NCBI GenBank assembly: GCA_030605475.1
Contig: JAUWIG010000010.1
Location: 1 to 64,000 of the forward strand
Length of the DNA stretch: 64,000 nt
Source of the DNA: Planctomycetota bacterium
GTDB taxonomy: Bacteria > Planctomycetota > Phycisphaerae > Sedimentisphaerales > Anaerobacaceae
Direction of reading: 5' to 3'
Below, in pieces: positions 62,552-64,000 of this stretch. Numbering within the stretch: position 1 is the first letter of the stretch; every line of letters starts with the position of its first letter. The notes beneath the pieces are model-generated. The model ran no database searches. It was not told the DNA's origin and saw only the letters and a program-made list of their open reading frames with translations. Position numbers and translations under genes: made by a program.

Positions 62552-62852
62552 AGTTTACTCCGTACAAATTAGATTACTATACTATAATAATAGTTGAAAT
62601 ATCGGCTGTAAAGCAATATCCGGTCAGTTAAAATGACAAAAGGTGTGATTGATTTTTCCCTGCTGGCGGGCTTTGTCGCTTTTAGTCCTAAAATTGCTGT
62701 GAATTTGGACAAGGTGAAGAACTTAGATTATTGCGGGTCGTAGTAAATCTCAGTAAAAAATTCCTTGCTTAAAAATGCACTTTTTGTTAAACTATGTAAT
62801 CTTGTGAATTAGCTGAAAAAATTACATTAAGGCTTTATCTGGAGATGAGAAG
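62552..62852. other. Intergenic gap between glycan cluster and DUF1573 gene
   Basis: AT-rich, with no repeat, gene or clear promoter that I can support. A TACTATACTATAATAATAG string (62577-62595) could hold a -10 for the minus-strand glycan run. Confidence 0.5.
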
Positions 62853-63980
62853 ATGAAACGTAATTGCTTGATTTTAACCGTTGCTGTTTTAGTTTATGCT
62901 TTGCTTCTGCAAAGTGTCTGTCAAGAGGAGGCTGTTTTGGCATCGGAATCTGAGACAGCGGTGAAGCCGTCCAAGCCGGTGATTTCCGCTTCAGCAGGAA
63001 TCGCAGGTCCGCAGAAGCAGGAGCCGTCAAAAGCTGAAACTCTCCCCCCTGCCAAGGAACCTGCGCCAAAGATTACACTTGAAAAGGTGGTTCACGATTT
63101 CGGCGAAGTCGGTCCAAGGACGCAAAACGTCTGCGAGTTTGAATTTACAAATGCGGGGGACAGTCTGTTGGAAATAACAAAGGTCAGCAAGACCTGCGGT
63201 TGTACGCCATTTACACTTGAGAAGAATGAGTACGCGCCCGGCGAAAGCGGTACATTGAAAGTGAAGTATAATACAGGCGGATTTGGGGGGCCGGTAAATA
63301 GACGTCTGTTTGTATACAGCAACGATAAGGAAAGGCCCAAGGTTACGCTGACCATAAAGGCCAAGATTGTGCTGAAAATCGACCACGAGCCGAAGAAGCT
63401 GTCTCTTTCGTTTAAGGAGGAGAACGCGGGCTGTCCGGAGATTACGCTTAACAGTACCGACGGTAAGCCATTTTCGATAAAGGGTTTTAGGTCGACCGGG
63501 AACAGCATAGCTGCCGATTATGATTCTTCGGTGGAAGCGACGAAGTTTGTTCTTCGGCCAAAGGTTGATACTGAGAAACTGCGAAAGAGGTTGAACGGCC
63601 GTATCAGTATCGGCCTAACTCATCCAGAATGCGATAATGTACTTATCTTCTTTAGTACGCTGCCGAGATTTGGGGTTAAGCCCCCAACAATTGTTGTTTA
63701 CAATGTTAAGTCACAAGAGCCGATAACAAAGGAAGTGTGGGTACTTAGCAACTACGATGAAGATTTCGAGGTTGAGTCGGCGTCATCGGAAAAAGGTATT
63801 GTAAAGGTTCTGAATCAGGAAAGGATTGGCAATCGTTATAAGTTTGAGCTGGAGATAACGCCGCCGGCGGTCAGTGGTAAACAAAGGGTTTTTAAGGATG
63901 TGTTTTTTGTAAATATAAAAGGCGGCGAGAAGCTGAAAATTAACTGTAACGGATTTTACGCAAAGGGTAAAATCAAATAG
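62853..63980 (+). CDS. DUF1573 domain protein, secreted
   Basis: The 375-residue protein has an N-terminal signal sequence (about 1-30), then a Pro/Ser/Lys-rich linker, then DUF1573 (about 75-175: VVHDFGEVGPRTQN, EITKVSKTCGCTPF, YAPGESGTLKVKYNT), then a second, beta-rich domain with TLP/RFGVKPPTIVVYN. DUF1573 is an Ig-like domain common and often multi-copy in planctomycetes and Bacteroidetes; a conserved Cys pair (TCGC) may bind or react with a partner. Function unknown. GGAG lies 10 nt before the ATG. Confidence 0.9.
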   Translation: MKRNCLILTVAVLVYALLLQSVCQEEAVLASESETAVKPSKPVISASAGIAGPQKQEPSKAETLPPAKEPAPKITLEKVVHDFGEVGPRTQNVCEFEFTNAGDSLLEITKVSKTCGCTPFTLEKNEYAPGESGTLKVKYNTGGFGGPVNRRLFVYSNDKERPKVTLTIKAKIVLKIDHEPKKLSLSFKEENAGCPEITLNSTDGKPFSIKGFRSTGNSIAADYDSSVEATKFVLRPKVDTEKLRKRLNGRISIGLTHPECDNVLIFFSTLPRFGVKPPTIVVYNVKSQEPITKEVWVLSNYDEDFEVESASSEKGIVKVLNQERIGNRYKFELEITPPAVSGKQRVFKDVFFVNIKGGEKLKINCNGFYAKGKIK

Positions 63981-64000
63981 CAAAAAGAGACGTCAGGCCG

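Overview
The window is a bacterial chromosome segment whose gene content best fits a Phycisphaerae-like planctomycete. The pointers are a beta-helix protein with a dockerin-like aspartate-rich C-terminus, an archaeal-type entry to the shikimate pathway, a membrane/TPR (TMTC-like) protein, DUF1573 and DUF6485 proteins, and a very high load of short intergenic repeats. This placement is inferred from gene families; no 16S is present. The window opens in the 3' end of a 23S rRNA gene, followed by 5S rRNA and its terminator.

Layout. 1-2.9 kb: end of the rrn operon, then two degenerate copies of the 5S 3' half plus terminator, separated by small cargo genes (DUF4160/DUF2442 pair; a uracil-DNA-glycosylase-fold protein). 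2.9-10.9 kb: glutaminyl cyclase, archaeal-type 3-dehydroquinate synthase II, a beta-helix protein, a 21-bp tandem array, ADTH synthase and a divergent AroD-AroE fusion; together these can run the path from ADTH to shikimate. 10.9-14 kb: two unknown proteins and a HEPN/MNT toxin-antitoxin patch with one decayed partner. 14-20 kb: argG, prepilin peptidase, OmpA lipoprotein, comEC. 20-23.5 kb: accessory stretch with an unknown membrane coiled-coil protein, a pentapeptide protein, a HEPN remnant and dispersed repeats. 23.7-30 kb: serS and a fatty-acid/polyketide-like operon (two dehydratases, ACP, a ketosynthase pair of which one lacks its catalytic residues), interrupted by a small element carrying a four-helix-bundle gene. 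30-37.8 kb: housekeeping and regulatory genes (acetyltransferase, cupin, HD hydrolase, purC, TPR proteins, TGS GTPase). 38-43.3 kb: leucine operon leuA-leuC-leuD-(small ORF)-leuB on the minus strand, with a candidate leader peptide. 43.3-48.7 kb: repeat-rich gap, then a three-gene signalling island (TPR membrane protein, PocR-type histidine kinase, receiver protein). 49-53.8 kb: dxr, site-2 protease and glyA. 53.9-62.6 kb: surface-glycan genes. 62.8 kb: DUF1573 protein.

The recurring theme is repeat biology. At least five repeat classes are visible: (1) low-complexity clusters of 7-13 bp near-direct repeats; (2) a roughly 60-bp palindrome ending in ACTTCTAACGGGG; (3) a 23-30 bp palindrome of the type CCTTCGACAAGCTCAGG; (4) a roughly 400-bp dispersed element; (5) 150-bp palindromic MITE-like elements. 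Several sit in frame inside conserved genes (serS, dxr, comEC, leuA). A 478-bp element with 19-bp inverted ends and a single four-helix-bundle ORF shares its terminal motif with the MITE-like elements, so it is the best candidate here for an undescribed mobile system. The second candidate is the 5S-fragment-bounded cargo region.
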